A program made the translations under genes and the position numbers. Shown here piece after piece: positions 11,591-23,395 of a DNA stretch of 64,000 nt (its first letter is position 1; each line of letters opens with the position of its first letter). The stretch is taken from contig OZ023206.1 in the NCBI GenBank assembly GCA_963995525.1, forward strand, positions 46,639,357 to 46,703,356, in the 5' to 3' direction. The DNA comes from Escarpia spicata (Eukaryota; Annelida; Polychaeta; Sabellida; Siboglinidae). The notes under the pieces are model-generated. The model worked only from the letters and a program-made list of their open reading frames with translations. It had not been told where the DNA came from and did not search any database.

Positions 11591-13214
11591 ACAAGATTTT
11601 CTCATTTGAAGAGTTATCCATAACTATTTCTCGCATTTCTCCTCGCCCCTGCTATCACTGCCGCAGAGTAGCTCCTCCGTTATTTTCCCTCCGTCTCGTT
11701 GTTGTCATCTCCCCCTGTCACCTTCTGTGTATTCCCTAATAATTTGAGTAGCACATTCATTTAGCACTCTTTTTCAAATCTCATTTTCATTGTTGTATTA
11801 ACATTGTTATATTCAATAAGCCAACATAAGGGAACGTTGTCATAACATCCCAAGCCTCCCATACTTCTAGATGAACAGGAACCGACTGTCCATTGACAAT
11901 ACAACAGTGGCGCCGCCGAGTGGGAGTGGTTAATATTGAAGACTAACAGATGTTGACACTGGCAACAGGACTGCCGACCGTGGTTGTTTTTTCGCACCGC
12001 GCCTGGAAAGGTTACATATTTTGCAGAATACGGGATGCTTTATAATGAAAAAGGTTATCCGAATTTTTGGTAAGTTTTTGTCACTACCGTATTATTTACA
12101 GCTCAGCCGTAACGCCGTATTAACAGCTGCCTAAGCGTAAAAAATACGACGAAACCGTAACAGTTGGCAGGTCTGCCCAAGCTGTCAATCACAATTTCCA
12201 TTTACAAAATTCACACCTACTCACTAAGATTTATTTGCTTGCTGCTAAATTGAAAGCTGAAGAGTGTCTTCTGCTGTCCATCCAACCAAGTTTTTTTTTT
12301 TGAGGCATATTTGTTAATTGAAGAACTCGCAAAAATGAAAAACAAAAGTTATTGTCGCAGACTCCATGCGGTGGCGCATGTGGACATTAATAGAAACCAT
12401 TCGTAACATGCAGTTGGCGGGAGTGTACTTTCGACCATCTTCGGCAGTGTTCGGGTGCGCTCGGGTTGTCAAAATCCGGACCGACTTAGTTTTTTTTGCG
12501 GATTTTGTCAAATTGAGCCATTTTTCGCCTCAAAAACGGGAGAAAATAATTATATGGGGTTGGTTCAGTAGCCGGCGGTTTTATTAGCTGTTGTCGGCGA
12601 TCCAGCCGGCCACAGGGGCTTCGGGAACACGTTGCACCTTCGCTTCCACCTTAACTCCTGTCTTCTTTCCCCCTCTTGTCACTTTCCCTCCTGGCACCTT
12701 CTCCTTCTTTGTCCTTTTCCTTCTGTCACTTCTTCTTTGTGACTTTTCCTTCTGTCTCCTTCCGTCCTATCAATGCTGTCTCCCACCTTCAACAGTCTCC
12801 CTGGCTTCTCTCTCCCTACCACCAGCCTCCTTGTTTCTGTTCTCACTGATCTCAGTAGTCTCACCATCTGGGTGGACCTTGTCCAAGTCACCCTTTCCTG
12901 TCATCATCACAATCAACTTCTTCAGCTGGTCTACTTCCGCCAGTAAATACTCCAACCTTTTACAACCTTGACACTCTAAGTGAAAACCCTCCATCTGCAT
13001 CTCCTTCCATGAATTCTCACACCCCGACTTTGCTAAATCTACTCAATTATCGCATTTTGAACATGTCAGGCATCGACTAGCCTTTATTTGCTGTATGCAA
13101 GGCGACATGGTTTTGTGTAGATTTACAGTTTATCCACGGTAGAAATTAAAATATTGAAACTAAGAAAGTCTTTAGAAGGACTGTTCCTGTGTACTTACTG
13201 CACACTTTATGTTA
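11588..13214. other. Insertion splitting repeat copy 2
   Basis: Relative to copy 1, which is continuous here, this 1.6 kb interrupts the repeat. A TTGA is found on both sides of the break, a possible 4-bp target duplication, but no terminal repeats are evident. It contains pyrimidine-rich stretches near 11640-11720 and 12650-12790, a T10 tract near 12291 and a coiled-coil-like minus-strand ORF remnant. Confidence 0.5.
12679..13000 (-). pseudogene. Coiled-coil ORF remnant, possibly retroelement ORF1
   Basis: The minus strand opens with MQMEGFHLECQGCKRLEYLL, followed by heptads (LAEVDQLKKLIVMM) and then a very charged tail rich in Glu, Arg and Lys. A CxxC followed at once by a leucine coiled coil is seen at the start of ORF1 in several LINE families. 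The frame shifts near 12780-12890 into another charged reading frame. The opposite-strand 126-codon ORF here is the low-complexity shadow. Family assignment is uncertain. Confidence 0.35.
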
Positions 13215-14170
13215 CAGTTTATGTTGAACCGCGCGAATGCTTCTAATTTAACGCGTTTTTGTTCGCTACGTGGCGCTGACGTGGATGATCCAAAAAATAA
13301 TAATATAGGACAACAGTGACGGATCTAGTCATGCTGGTTCTCATGGCATCAACGAATTAGATGATTATGAGGAGGTTTATTATGGTCCGCAACCGTATCT
13401 GCATGAACCAGACGCTGATGTCGTCAGAGACGAAAGAGATATGCCGGATCAACCTGGCATTGCTATTGGCAATGACGATGCGGTGCCTGACGTTTCGCAG
13501 TGCCAGGGCAGTGGTACATTTTCGTAATTCTTTTTGTTTACCTACACATGATGACAATAATATCCCTAGTGTGAAAAATGCTCGTGTATGATATAAATAA
13601 TTGTGTTTAATTGGTGCTAACATATTGTTTTCAATTTAAAAGTTGCTTGAGTAAAGGACTTTCAATAAAAAAAAAGACAAAACTGCCTCACCGCAAAACG
13701 CACTAGCGCCATTACTACATTAGGCATTACCGGCATTAGTCGCGTAATGTATACCCCGTTATGACCGGAATCTTCGTGCCATGTCAAACACCGTATCACT
13801 GAAATATCGCGTTATCAACCCTAGCCTATTTTAATACTATACCTGATGTCGCGCTGATTCATGTCACACATTATGAGCATAGAGCTACTTACACAGCGCA
13901 GATAGGAAGCACGGTTTTTGACCGGGGGTGTCTTTTACGAGATTTGGACTGTCTATTTTCGTAAATACACGTACTTCACTGAAATCAACTTTTGTAATAG
14001 TCTGTTGGCACATACGTGACGGAATATGTGTTAGACATTTAGCACGTAGATATTTTACTGACAAATTTGTAGAGGTATTTGTTAAAACGGCATAAAACAT
14101 TAGTATGCACGATTTGTTCATTCGACCAGTATACAGTAATAATGCGGTGCCTTGGCGTACGCCGAATAGG
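13215..14170. repeat. Dispersed repeat, copy 2, right part
   Basis: Aligns with about 9750-10640. Shared landmarks are 'gcgcgaatgctt', 'tatggtccgcaaccgtatc', 'gtgaaaaatgctcgtgt', 'caataaaaaaaa', 'gcctgatgtcgc', 'agtctgttggca' and 'ggcataaaacattag'. The match ends near 'acgccgaata' at about 14168. The ORF seen in copy 1 is broken here. Confidence 0.75.
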
Positions 14171-14174
14171 TACA

Positions 14175-15086
14175 AATGTATATATTCTGAGGTTCTTGGA
14201 ACAACAATTCTTGTCATCCAATCCACGCGTGGTTTACTGCAATAACCATTCAAACTATTATGATTTTTTTGCAATTTGTTGCTACGTTATCTGCCACATT
14301 GTGTTGTTAAACTTAATACACTTAAAATCGACATTTACGAAATGAAAATGGTACCTACTACAAAGTATGACAATGACCACGGCATGCACAACAATAACTA
14401 CTACCGCAGTATTTACCACCATAGAGGTGTCATAGCAAAATTCGACTTTGTTTTGTTGATGTGGAACTATGAGAAATGGTCAAAGCTGGTCGGTTTCTTA
14501 AATTAGGGATACAATTTATCTTGTTATGATAACTTTCACTGGGCCCTTGCCGTATGCTGTATAAAGATGTAATACGCCTCAAGCGATCATGTGGCTGATG
14601 ATATGGCTTTCAACTAATTATGTATTTCAATAACGTAGAATACGCACACTTGCCGATTTGTAAGTATACGGTTTATTGGACTATGGCGTGAAACCTCGAT
14701 GCTAAATATATCACAAATGTACAAATAACAAGCACAATCAAGTAAACATGCGTACATAAATGACGATATTGTGTCCCATCGATTTTTTCCAGTAAAAATA
14801 CTACATCGTGTACTACATTATTTAATATTTATAATGACATCTAGAGCAATTGTGGAAATATCAACTAATTAAATATTTCGGCGATGCAGAACAATTATCA
14901 CGGATTATTACGATTTACACTGCTTTACACCGATAACGTAGGACACATACTAATATGAAACTTTCGTTGATTGATTTATTAATATTAAAATATATGTCCA
15001 AATATAACATCCCCTGAGCATATGGTCGATCTTTCACTATCTGTTGTAGCAAATTTGGAAATATACATACCTTAAATATACAGATG
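14175..15086. other. No recognisable feature
   Basis: AT-rich sequence with only short chance ORFs. The missing N-terminal half of the transposase that follows was looked for here and not found. Confidence 0.5.
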
Positions 15087-16846
15087 GGACAGATCACATC
15101 TGCAGAGCGAGGCGTCCTAGGTACAATGTGCGCATGCATCAACGCAATTGGAAACACCATTCCGCCTTTCTTCATTTTCTCACGTGTCCATTTCCGAGAA
15201 CACGTGCTCACCCGTGCTCCTCCTGGGTCGGTAGGAGCCAAAATAAATCGGGATGGATGAACGCTGAGATTTTCTTGAGTTACCTGCATCACTTCATCAA
15301 ACACGCCGACTGTTCCAACACAAAGAAAGTGCTTCTGATCATGGACAAACAAGACACTCACGTAAAGCTGGAAGTGGTCGACACAGCCAAGGAGAATGGC
15401 ATTGTAATCATGAGGCTCCCACCGCACTGTTGTCATAAATTGCAGCCGCTAGGTCGCGCCGTGTTTGGGACGTTCAAGCGGTTTTACAATTCAGAATGCA
15501 GTGATTGGATGGTGAACCACCCTAAAAAAACAATCAGTATATACAACGTCGCTGCAATCGCGGGTGTTGCCTATCCCAAAGCGTTCATGGCAGCAAACAT
15601 CCAGTCGGGATTCCGAGTAAGTGGCCTATTCCCGTTCAAAAGAGATGTATTCCATGAAGACGAATTCCTGGCAACTATGGTGACAGACCAACCAAAACCG
15701 AAAGGGAGTAAACTGCTCCCTCATCGACCGCATCAGCAACACACATCAACGGCGATGCCCACTGGACCGCAGCAACATACAGCACCAGCCACTGGACCAC
15801 AGCAACAAACAGCAGCAGCGCACGATCAGACAGCACCAACTAGTGGACTGCAGTAACAGACAGCAGCAGCTAGTGGACTGCAGCTACAGACAGCAACAGC
15901 TAGTGGACCGCACGATCAGACAGCACCAGCTAGTGGACCGCAGCAACAGACAGCAGCAGCTAGTGGACTGCAGCAACAGATAGCAACAGCTAGTGGACCG
16001 CACGATCAGACAGCACCAGCTAGTGGACCGCAGCAACAGACAGCATCAGCTAGTGGACCGCAAGAACAGACAGCACCAGCTAATGGACCGCAGCAACAGA
16101 CATCAGCAGGTAATGGACCGCAGCAACATACAGCAGCAGCTAATGTACCGCAGCAGCAGACAGCACCAGCTAGTGGACCGCAGCAACAGACAGCATCAGC
16201 TAGTGGACAGCAGCAACATGTAGCATCAGCTAGCGGACCGCATGAACAGACAACACCAGCTAGTGGACCGCACGAACATACACCACCAGCTAATGGACCG
16301 CAGCAGCAGACAGCACCAGCTAGTGGACCGCAGCAACAGACAGCATCAGCTAATGGACCGTAGCAACATACAGCACCAGCTATTAGACCGCAGCAACAGA
16401 CAGCACAAGCTAATGGACCGCAGCAACAGACAGCACCAGCTAGTGGACCGCAGCACCAGACAGCACCAGCTAGTGGACCGCAGCAACAGACATCACCAGC
16501 TAGTAGACCGCAGCAACATACAGCACCAGCTAGTGGACTGCAGCAACATACAGCACCAGCTAGTGGACTGCAGCAACAGACAGCAGCAGCTAATGGACCG
16601 CAGCAACAGACAGCACCAGCTAGTGGACCGCAGCAACAGACAGCACCAGCTAGTAGACCGCAGCAACAGACAGCACCAGCTAGTGGACTGCAGCAACATA
16701 CAGCAGCAGCTAGTGGACTGCAGCAACAGACAGCAGCAGCTAGTGGACTGCAGCAACAGACAACGCCAGCCCCTGGACAGCAGCAGCGAGCAGAACCGGC
16801 TCATCACCATCACCAACTAACTACATCGCCTCCTAGACAAGAGTAG
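15087..16846 (+). pseudogene. Pogo/Tigger-like DDE transposase with repetitive tail, broken
   Basis: The first visible frame (15087 to about 15240) reads GQITSAERG...PPFFIFSRVHF...RAPPGSVGA, characteristic of the DDE_1 catalytic region of pogo/Tigger transposases. A frameshift near 15238-15245 moves to the second frame, with SGWMNAEIFLSYLHHFIKH, the second catalytic Asp in LLIMDKQDTH, and LPPHCCHKLQPLGRAVFG. The last motif normally reads LQPLD; here the presumed third catalytic Asp is Gly (GGT). The N-terminal DNA-binding part and the first catalytic Asp are absent, so the copy is 5' truncated. From about 15740 the same frame continues into about 33 decapeptide repeats (consensus SGPQQQTAPA), interrupted only by TAA at 15854 and TAG at 16361, then a unique end PAHHHHQLTTSPPRQE and TAG at 16844-16846. 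The protein is dead, but the frame was kept through the whole minisatellite. Confidence 0.85.
15745..16775 (+). repeat. 30-bp minisatellite coding for decapeptide repeats
   Basis: About 33 tandem copies of a 30-bp unit (tagtggaccg, cagcaacaga, cagcaccagc), most with one to three substitutions and almost no length change. The unit is a multiple of three, so reading frame is preserved throughout. In the transposase frame it reads SGPQQQTAPA. The shifted frame reads RSNRQHQLVD and gives long but meaningless ORFs at 15993-16820. Confidence 0.95.
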
Positions 16847-17639
16847 CAAAACAGGCCATCAACATCGACACATTCGTTATAGTACTCGCCATGTGACACC
16901 AGACTTTATCGGAAGGCAAAGCCACGAATATAATCTCTCAAAGGAAGAAAACGTGGTCGATTGTCGTGAAGTTTGTATCCAAGAAGGTCATGCATCATTG
17001 TGTTGACATGATTGTTATACCCACATATGACTTTGTAAACGAATTTAAAGTAAGCTTTCTGAAATGTAGCAAGAAGAGTGTACAGATGAACGACACATAA
17101 AATATGACTTATACAGTAGCAAGTATGATCAAATAAATATTGTTCGTGTTGCACATCATAATTTCCAAGAACAGTTTAATAGGGTAGGTTTTCTTAGAAT
17201 GTAACTCGTTATTGGAAGGAAATACTTTAAAGAAATAATTGTTTAAGAATGGTAATATCTTTGTAATGTACACAATTATTCATTAAACCTGTTAACATGA
17301 CTCATTCATGTTTTTCTATGTATTTATTTTATTATAATTATGTTTGTTTAATTAATCACAAATGACCATCACAATATATCGATGTAATAACTTCCCGTGC
17401 GCGGAGTTTCCAGTTCGCGCCAGCGTTCAGAACCAAATAATGCATGCTCATGAATATTCGGTACCGTCCGTCAGACTTCGGTTACCTCCGCTGATATTTA
17501 TTGGGCAAGGAAAAACATCGAGCATATTAATATGGGTTTATGGGTTGATTTTCTGGCCCCTACCCTCTAAGGTTGCGGAAACCTATTTTTATTATTAAAT
17601 CTGTACACAGTAACATGTGCTAAGTTACATTGTAACTCA
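16847..17639. other. No recognisable feature
   Basis: AT-rich DNA downstream of the transposase. I found no inverted copy of an upstream sequence that would mark the end of the transposon. Confidence 0.5.
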
Positions 17640-18900
17640 TTGGCCATATTAAATTGATTGGTTTATATTTTGCGAAATTCACTGACAATATTATTGGTCA
17701 TTTGGAAAAAAATCTAATGTTTGGGTGCACATATTGATTTTCTGTCGAAAATAGGTCTTAAACGCATGTTTATATCCTTAAAATACGTATTAAGACACCA
17801 GTGCAAACATTTAGCCAAATTACATAGTTTTTACTATTGTATCACCTTTCCTGGTCATATTGAGGAATTGTACAGCTTTCTGTGGGTACAAGCATTGATG
17901 TTGTACTCCAAACAATATCCCACCATGTAATATAGCGAGTGCATTTGTTGTTCCCACAATACATGTTAAAGGACCAGTGTAAAACATTCATCAAATAAAA
18001 CTAGTATTTTGCAACCGTGACAGCAGTATACACTATTCCTGGTCAGTTGGAGACATTCCGCTCATATTATGTGTGCAGATATTGATTTCCTGGCAGAAAC
18101 ATTACCCTACCCTGCAAAGTAGCGAGTGTATTTTTCCCCCAAAATGTATGTTAATACATAACTGCAAAGTGTTAAGCGAATCATATTGGTATTTTAATGG
18201 TGTGGCAAATATAGACATTACATCTTGTCACATTGCGCCATGCAGTGCAAACATTGATTTTCTGGCTAAAGCAATATCCCACCTTGCTAAGTCGAGAGTG
18301 CCCTATTTGGCCCCTGTGATATACGTTAAAAACATCATTGTAAAGTGTAGCCAAACTAAAGTAGCATTGTTCTGATGCGACCCCTCTAGACATTATTTGC
18401 TTGGTAATCGTTTAGAGCCACGTTGAAGTTCTTTGTATGTGTATGTATTTTTATGGCAAAAACATACCCTACCCTTTGAAGTCGTCGGTGCCTTTGTTGC
18501 CCTCAAAATACTCATTAAGTCATCACTATAAAGCTTTAGCAAAGTTAATTTGACATTTTGCTAATGTGCCACCAGTAGACGTTACGTCTGGTCATTATGC
18601 AATGTTGCATGTGTGCATGTGTTGATTTCATTGCAGAAACGTGCCTCCACAGTATAAATTCACGAATGTCGTTATTGTCCGCAAAATACATATTAAGATA
18701 TAATTGTAAAGTCTTAGTTTAACTGATTGATATCTATAGATATTTGCTTTACATATGTTGTACTTTTCTATGGGTTCAATAGTCAACAGCAAGTACCTAT
18801 TTTGTCAAATAAATACTCAGTAAGATACCATTCTAACCATTTATGAACGTTAAATTAGTATTTTTTGTTATTGTGTCATCCATGAACATTACTCTTGAAC
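17640..18900. repeat. Ancient degenerate tandem array, unit ~180 bp
   Basis: About seven strongly diverged units share landmarks in order: 'attgatttyctggc.aaa' (near 17732, 17892, 18081, 18252, 18441, 18622 and, weakly, 18775), 'yaccctaccctg', 'gcgagtg.attt', 'aaaatacrtattaa', 'actgcaaa' and 'cctggtcatattg'. Spacing ranges from about 160 to 190 bp. No unit codes for a continuous peptide. Confidence 0.7.
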
Positions 18901-20301
18901 ATTATATATATATATAGGTTTGTTTTTAAGCTAATTTATTTAGTGATGATAAAATAACTAGAACACACAAAGTATGATTAGTAAAGTAATTATATAGATA
19001 CAACATAACATTACCGTCGCCAGTATGTAATTCTCATAGTTTATCTGTCTGTGACCACAATTTAGAAATTCAAGATGGCGGACTTCCACTAGCGCTAACA
19101 TGTATATAAGGTACACGTGTATTAATATAAATGGATATTGTCAATGGCAAGAGCTCCATACACCATTATCAACATGTATGTGATTAAGAAAAATAACATT
19201 GTAACAGAAAACTAGCCCAATTTGAATGGTGGACGGCCATCTTTACTACCCAAAGATGCAAACTCAAGTGAACGTTTGCTTTTAACAACGATTCTGCACG
19301 AACGTGATATTTTCGACATAGTGGCCTACATTATATTCACTTCGTACTGGCCTTCTGGTAGCCATACTGGTCCGGTGCAGCAGGCATCTGCCCAATATCT
19401 CTACCACACAGGTCAATACGAAGGTAGTACGAATAGAAACAATGACATACTATTACTGATTGGTTATACATTTATATTGCATTCGGATTGGCAATAGGAT
19501 AACCAGGTTGGCCCGAGGTAGCACACTATTAATTTACATATTTTGTATACTGTTACGAATACCTGTGGACGTCACATTCACTAGCTCACATACTTTCGAC
19601 ATTTTAAACTGGCAATGCAGAGACTCAATTTCTAAGATAATTTGCCTTGCGCTGAAACAACGGCACAGTTTTGCCAGCGCGTGACATTGTAAACGGAAAT
19701 CACACCTGGCAAATATTATTAACCAAAAGCATATTACTTTGTTTGCCAGAGGGCGTTCAGTAAAATGATATGATTTATGGGTAGGACTATATATCAGAAC
19801 ATCAGTAAATCTGACTGGCTAAAACCGTTAATATGTGTGACAAATGTAGAAACACATTAGGCTGATTTGAAACATATGCCAGTACTAGTAGTAAGTAAAC
19901 ACATTGACCGCATTTATGCCACATTTATGACAAGTAGTTGTCATTATATTTCTTAATATCCTAAATGAGATATAATGCTAACATTTCAATCGATAATCAA
20001 TGCCCTATACAGAGACAACATAACATGTTTGGCTGCTAGTAAAAACAACCCCGTGGACAGTTACCAATCACTTGTTTGTCTACCAGTAAAGCCTAATTGT
20101 TTGTCACTGTTGTCAGATATTGTTATGTGCACGTTCAACAGAAAGCACCTAAGTTTATCACAAGTTGTTCAAGAACGCATTGTTCTATCAACTTGTTTGT
20201 TATTGATTCGTTTGATCGGCGTTGGTTGTTACACATATGATGTTGTCGCAGATGCAAACATATTAATGTAGGATTCAACCATCCTTGATACGGTGTTACG
20301 A
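18901..20301. other. No recognisable gene; short TA microsatellite
   Basis: AT-rich DNA with a (TA)n tract at about 18902-18915. The 91-codon ORF at 19222-19497 shows no recognisable domain. This stretch may hold the promoter of the gene that begins at 20302, but no core element stands out. Confidence 0.45.
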
Positions 20302-20404
20302 ATGTGTACTCTAACTTGGCGTTTTGTCTGTATCCAGAAACGTCTAGTCATTGCGTGGGTTCTCATGGTTGCGAGTTATCTTCCAAGGACAGCATCCCAA
20401 GATG
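20302..20404 (+). CDS. Candidate first exon: signal peptide
   Basis: An ATG at 20302 opens a frame starting MCTLTWRFVCIQKRLVIAWV. It runs through a hydrophobic core (LVIAWVLMVASYL) and a small-residue cleavage-like site (TAS-QD), then meets GATG|GTACGT, a good splice donor at 20405. The exon therefore ends in phase 1 (GAT G), the phase at which the Cys-rich exon at 23066 and the FN3 exons begin. A second possible start is the internal Met in VLMVAS. The inferred role is to send the product into the secretory pathway. No transcript evidence is available and 2.7 kb separates this exon from the next candidate, so the link is an inference. Confidence 0.5.
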
Positions 20405-23065
20405 GTACGTTTTGACAGCAATCCCCGGTTAAAAATAAATTACTAATAGTTATTGTATTTCAACATAAGCCTCACACAGTGTGTCGTGTTTCCTGCAAAT
20501 ACCCGCTATAATAAATGTATAACAAATGCTGACTTTCCATCTTTGATATGCTTATTTAACCTATCCATCATGCCGTCAGATTATAATCAACGTTAATATA
20601 AACACGGTGGACAAGTCGATCGATTATTAATATTATCGACAACATTAATAAACGGAAGAACTTGTTTTGCTTTATAATAAGAACTTTAAAACAATGTAAA
20701 CTGATTCCACTGCCAAAGCAATGGCGTGTTCGCAGGAAAACCGTATTGTGTTTTTAATGTTATGAAATATACAACGTATGCCTAACATTCCTGGCTGCCA
20801 AGATGAAATATAGTCGTGTTTCGAAAGCTGGCAATGGACAGAGTGTTGATTTGAATTATTCATGTCCGAAATCATGTATTTGTAAAACACATGTGAATCG
20901 CGCATTTATTTTATTTTGTTGCCAATAATAATGAAAATAATTAAGTTTGACGTATTTCGTGCCAACAACCTTAATTGTGTGCATTGCAATAAACATGTAT
21001 GAAAACATTAAACAAATAATGTTGATAATGTATGTGTAATCTATTTGCAAACATATGAGAATAAGTAGACATTTTAATTTTGTTTTTGTTTTCAAGTATG
21101 ATACCTCAACACCCACCTGGATTATTATGAGCCATCCGATGGCTTCTCGTTTTACACATGTCCTCATCAGATGTTTTTCTTTTGAACTGCTCTAGTGTTA
21201 CTGGACTATTAAAAAAGGAGGACGTTTTATTGTTATGTATACTACTTATTATGAGATGGTGTGTCAGTAAAGATAATATTAAATAAATGAAATTACTACG
21301 CTTGTTATGTGAATGTCGTTTAAGTACTTCACTGTAAACAACGTTTCTAAAAAAACAATTGTCCTCAATTGATTATTTATGTTGTATACATTCTGAACAT
21401 GACTATCTGGTGGAACACTGTTTCTGCATATATTTGTTAAAACCACTTTTTCTTACATACGGTGGAACTGCGAATCACTACGATATTTACATTTTAGGAC
21501 TTATTATTATTATTATTTAGGTGTTATTCGTAGGCATCAAAATTAGGACTTACGTTAGGATTAATGTATATATCAATGACGTGGAAGATGATATATCAAG
21601 CAACGTACTGAAATATGCAGGCGACTGAACAAATTTCAGAACAGTTAAATAAATCGGCGGAAATAAACACATATTACATTACGATGCTCTGAAAAATGGC
21701 AAATGATAGTTAATGTTGGGAAATGTAAATGCTTATACGTTGGACATGGAAACATGTACATAATGAGGAATGCTATATTTTGTAAAACCATAGAGGAAAA
21801 TGACATATGAACAACAGTTAGTAGGGGAAAAGGACATGCATATGCCCTCTGGGAACATCACAGATAGAAGTGTGTGCCTTCGGAACATGTTACGTGCCCC
21901 ATATCAGTTGATTACAATTTTATTAATTAATCCGCTAATTGGTATGATCGCTTAAATAATCAGGTGAATGTGAACATAATTTTTTTTATATTAGGCGTGT
22001 AATCATGTTATTATTTAACTTGTTTTGAATTATATTCAGGACAGCCTACGCAACGTATTTCTGGGCGCAAAATATATAACCATCAATATCAAAGCGCTCA
22101 GAAATGTTCAAAGTCAATAACGTTACAAACCTAGATACATTCTGGGTAGGTGTCCCATTTGTCGTGGACTGGCCAAGCTACCATAGACTACAGCTCCACT
22201 GAAAGGGAGATTCTAACTGATACATACACAACGATGCATCAGTTTTTTACATTGAGTGACAACAATTCACATACGTGAGAGCACAAACAAAAATATATAA
22301 AAAAACATGTGGATTAAAAAACTAATTGATACCCAGATGAATAGTGTAAGGAACAGCCTCGCTCAGTCTGTGGTTGAGATTGCATCGAAGCAGTCTTTTG
22401 AGAGGTAATTAAATTATAAGTTGTTGGAAAATCACCCTATTAAATTAGTCCAATTAAATATTATACTATACAGTGAGACTAGAAGATAGCATTGCCTTTT
22501 TCCTAAGTTTATGACCCTGGGTGACGGAGGCATTTGTAATGAATGTACTATTTGTGAGCGTTGATGACGGAGGCATAATTTATTTTATAAGCATGTTTAA
22601 ACAATGATTATTTACGTTTATATGTTGATGATGGGCAATACTATGGTGTAGGCGGCAAGAAACGCTGTCCGCAGTGGTCGCAATGTAAACAATGTCAACG
22701 GCACGCAAAGGCTAGGCTAGGCACAGCAGTATTGATTAGACTGTTCTCAGTGTCCAGTCATCAATGTCAAATGCTATTTTTTATTTTAAGTAACTCCATC
22801 CAGGCCATTGTTCTGTTTATGTCCGCCCGGCCGTTGTGTGTGTTCGGGCGCAGACTGAAGCAACTCAAAATGCCCTAAGCCTAAGACGCAATATTTTATA
22901 GCGTAAATATGCCTAGAATTATGTGGAATGATTTAATTATCGCATCAACGTGTCAAACTTAGGCAAAACTACACTATTTAACATAATAGTAATGATATAC
23001 CATATTATACAATAACCATACCGGATTTACTACAACGATATCCAATTGATATCCATACATTACAG
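20405..23065 (+). other. Probable intron 1
   Basis: AT-rich sequence between the candidate signal-peptide exon and the first Cys-rich exon. Two stretches with splice-like borders (22040-22145 and about 22334-22391) were tested; the first has stops in all frames and the second is unsupported. Confidence 0.4.
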
Positions 23066-23164
23066 CATGTTTCACTGAAATTACCAACTGTGAAGAGTGT
23101 AGTGACGGGACAACGTGTACGAAATGCAGCATTGGATATGCTATGAAAGAAGGATCATGCCAAT
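23066..23164 (+). CDS. Cys-rich exon A (intact, 33 codons)
   Basis: Acceptor 'cattacag' precedes 23066 and donor 'T|GTAATT' follows 23164, giving a 99-nt exon of phase 1-1. It encodes CFTEITNCEECSDGTTCTKC followed by SIGYAMKEGSCQ. The six cysteines, the CxxC and the 'CxxGYxxxxGxC'-like ending resemble half of an EGF/furin-like or scavenger-receptor-type module. A disulphide-bonded extracellular role is likely. It is the only one of three tandem copies without a stop codon. Joining the signal-peptide exon to it gives Ala at the junction and keeps the frame. Confidence 0.65.
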
Positions 23165-23369
23165 GTAATTAATTGTGGATGTAATACCAGTGGCTATTTC
23201 ACGGTATACAATTTGCGGCAGAATAATCAATAACAGTGAAAGAAAGAATAGTAATATTAACATCAATTAGTTATTTTAATATTTAACAGAGTGGTAATGA
23301 TGTAATATATTATGCAGTAATCATACCGCATACACTATTAAGATAACCAAAGAACTCCATATGTTACAG

Positions 23370-23392
23370 TATGTTAAACTGACATTACCAAC
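23370..23392 (+). pseudogene. Cys-rich exon B, left fragment
   Basis: Acceptor 'atgttacag' is followed by 23 nt that match the start of exon A (acattaccaac) but contain TAA as the second full codon. The exon stops abruptly where the TIR transposon begins and resumes at 27194. Confidence 0.7.
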
Positions 23393-23395
23393 TTT
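23393..23395. repeat. Putative target-site duplication (left)
   Basis: TTT between exon B's 'accaac' and the TIR. Its proposed partner is TGT at 27194-27196. Exon A and exon C both have TG(T/C) directly after 'accaac', which supports TGT as the original target. Confidence 0.45.

Noticed and set aside
12591..12971. 126-codon plus-strand ORF rich in Leu, Ser, Phe and Pro
   Set aside because: It is the low-complexity complement of the coiled-coil-like minus-strand remnant.
15993..16820. Plus-strand ORFs of RSNRQHQLVD repeats and a minus-strand Cys/Leu-rich ORF
   Set aside because: They are frame-shifted readings of the 30-bp minisatellite; the transposase frame explains the conservation better.
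19222..19497. 91-codon ORF
   Set aside because: No recognisable domain, splice context or conservation evidence; composition is like surrounding AT-rich DNA.
22040..22145. Possible exon between 'tatattcag' and 'gtaggt'
   Set aside because: All three frames contain stops.
22334..22391. Possible short exon ending 'gagag|gtaatt'
   Set aside because: No convincing acceptor and no domain; cannot be supported.
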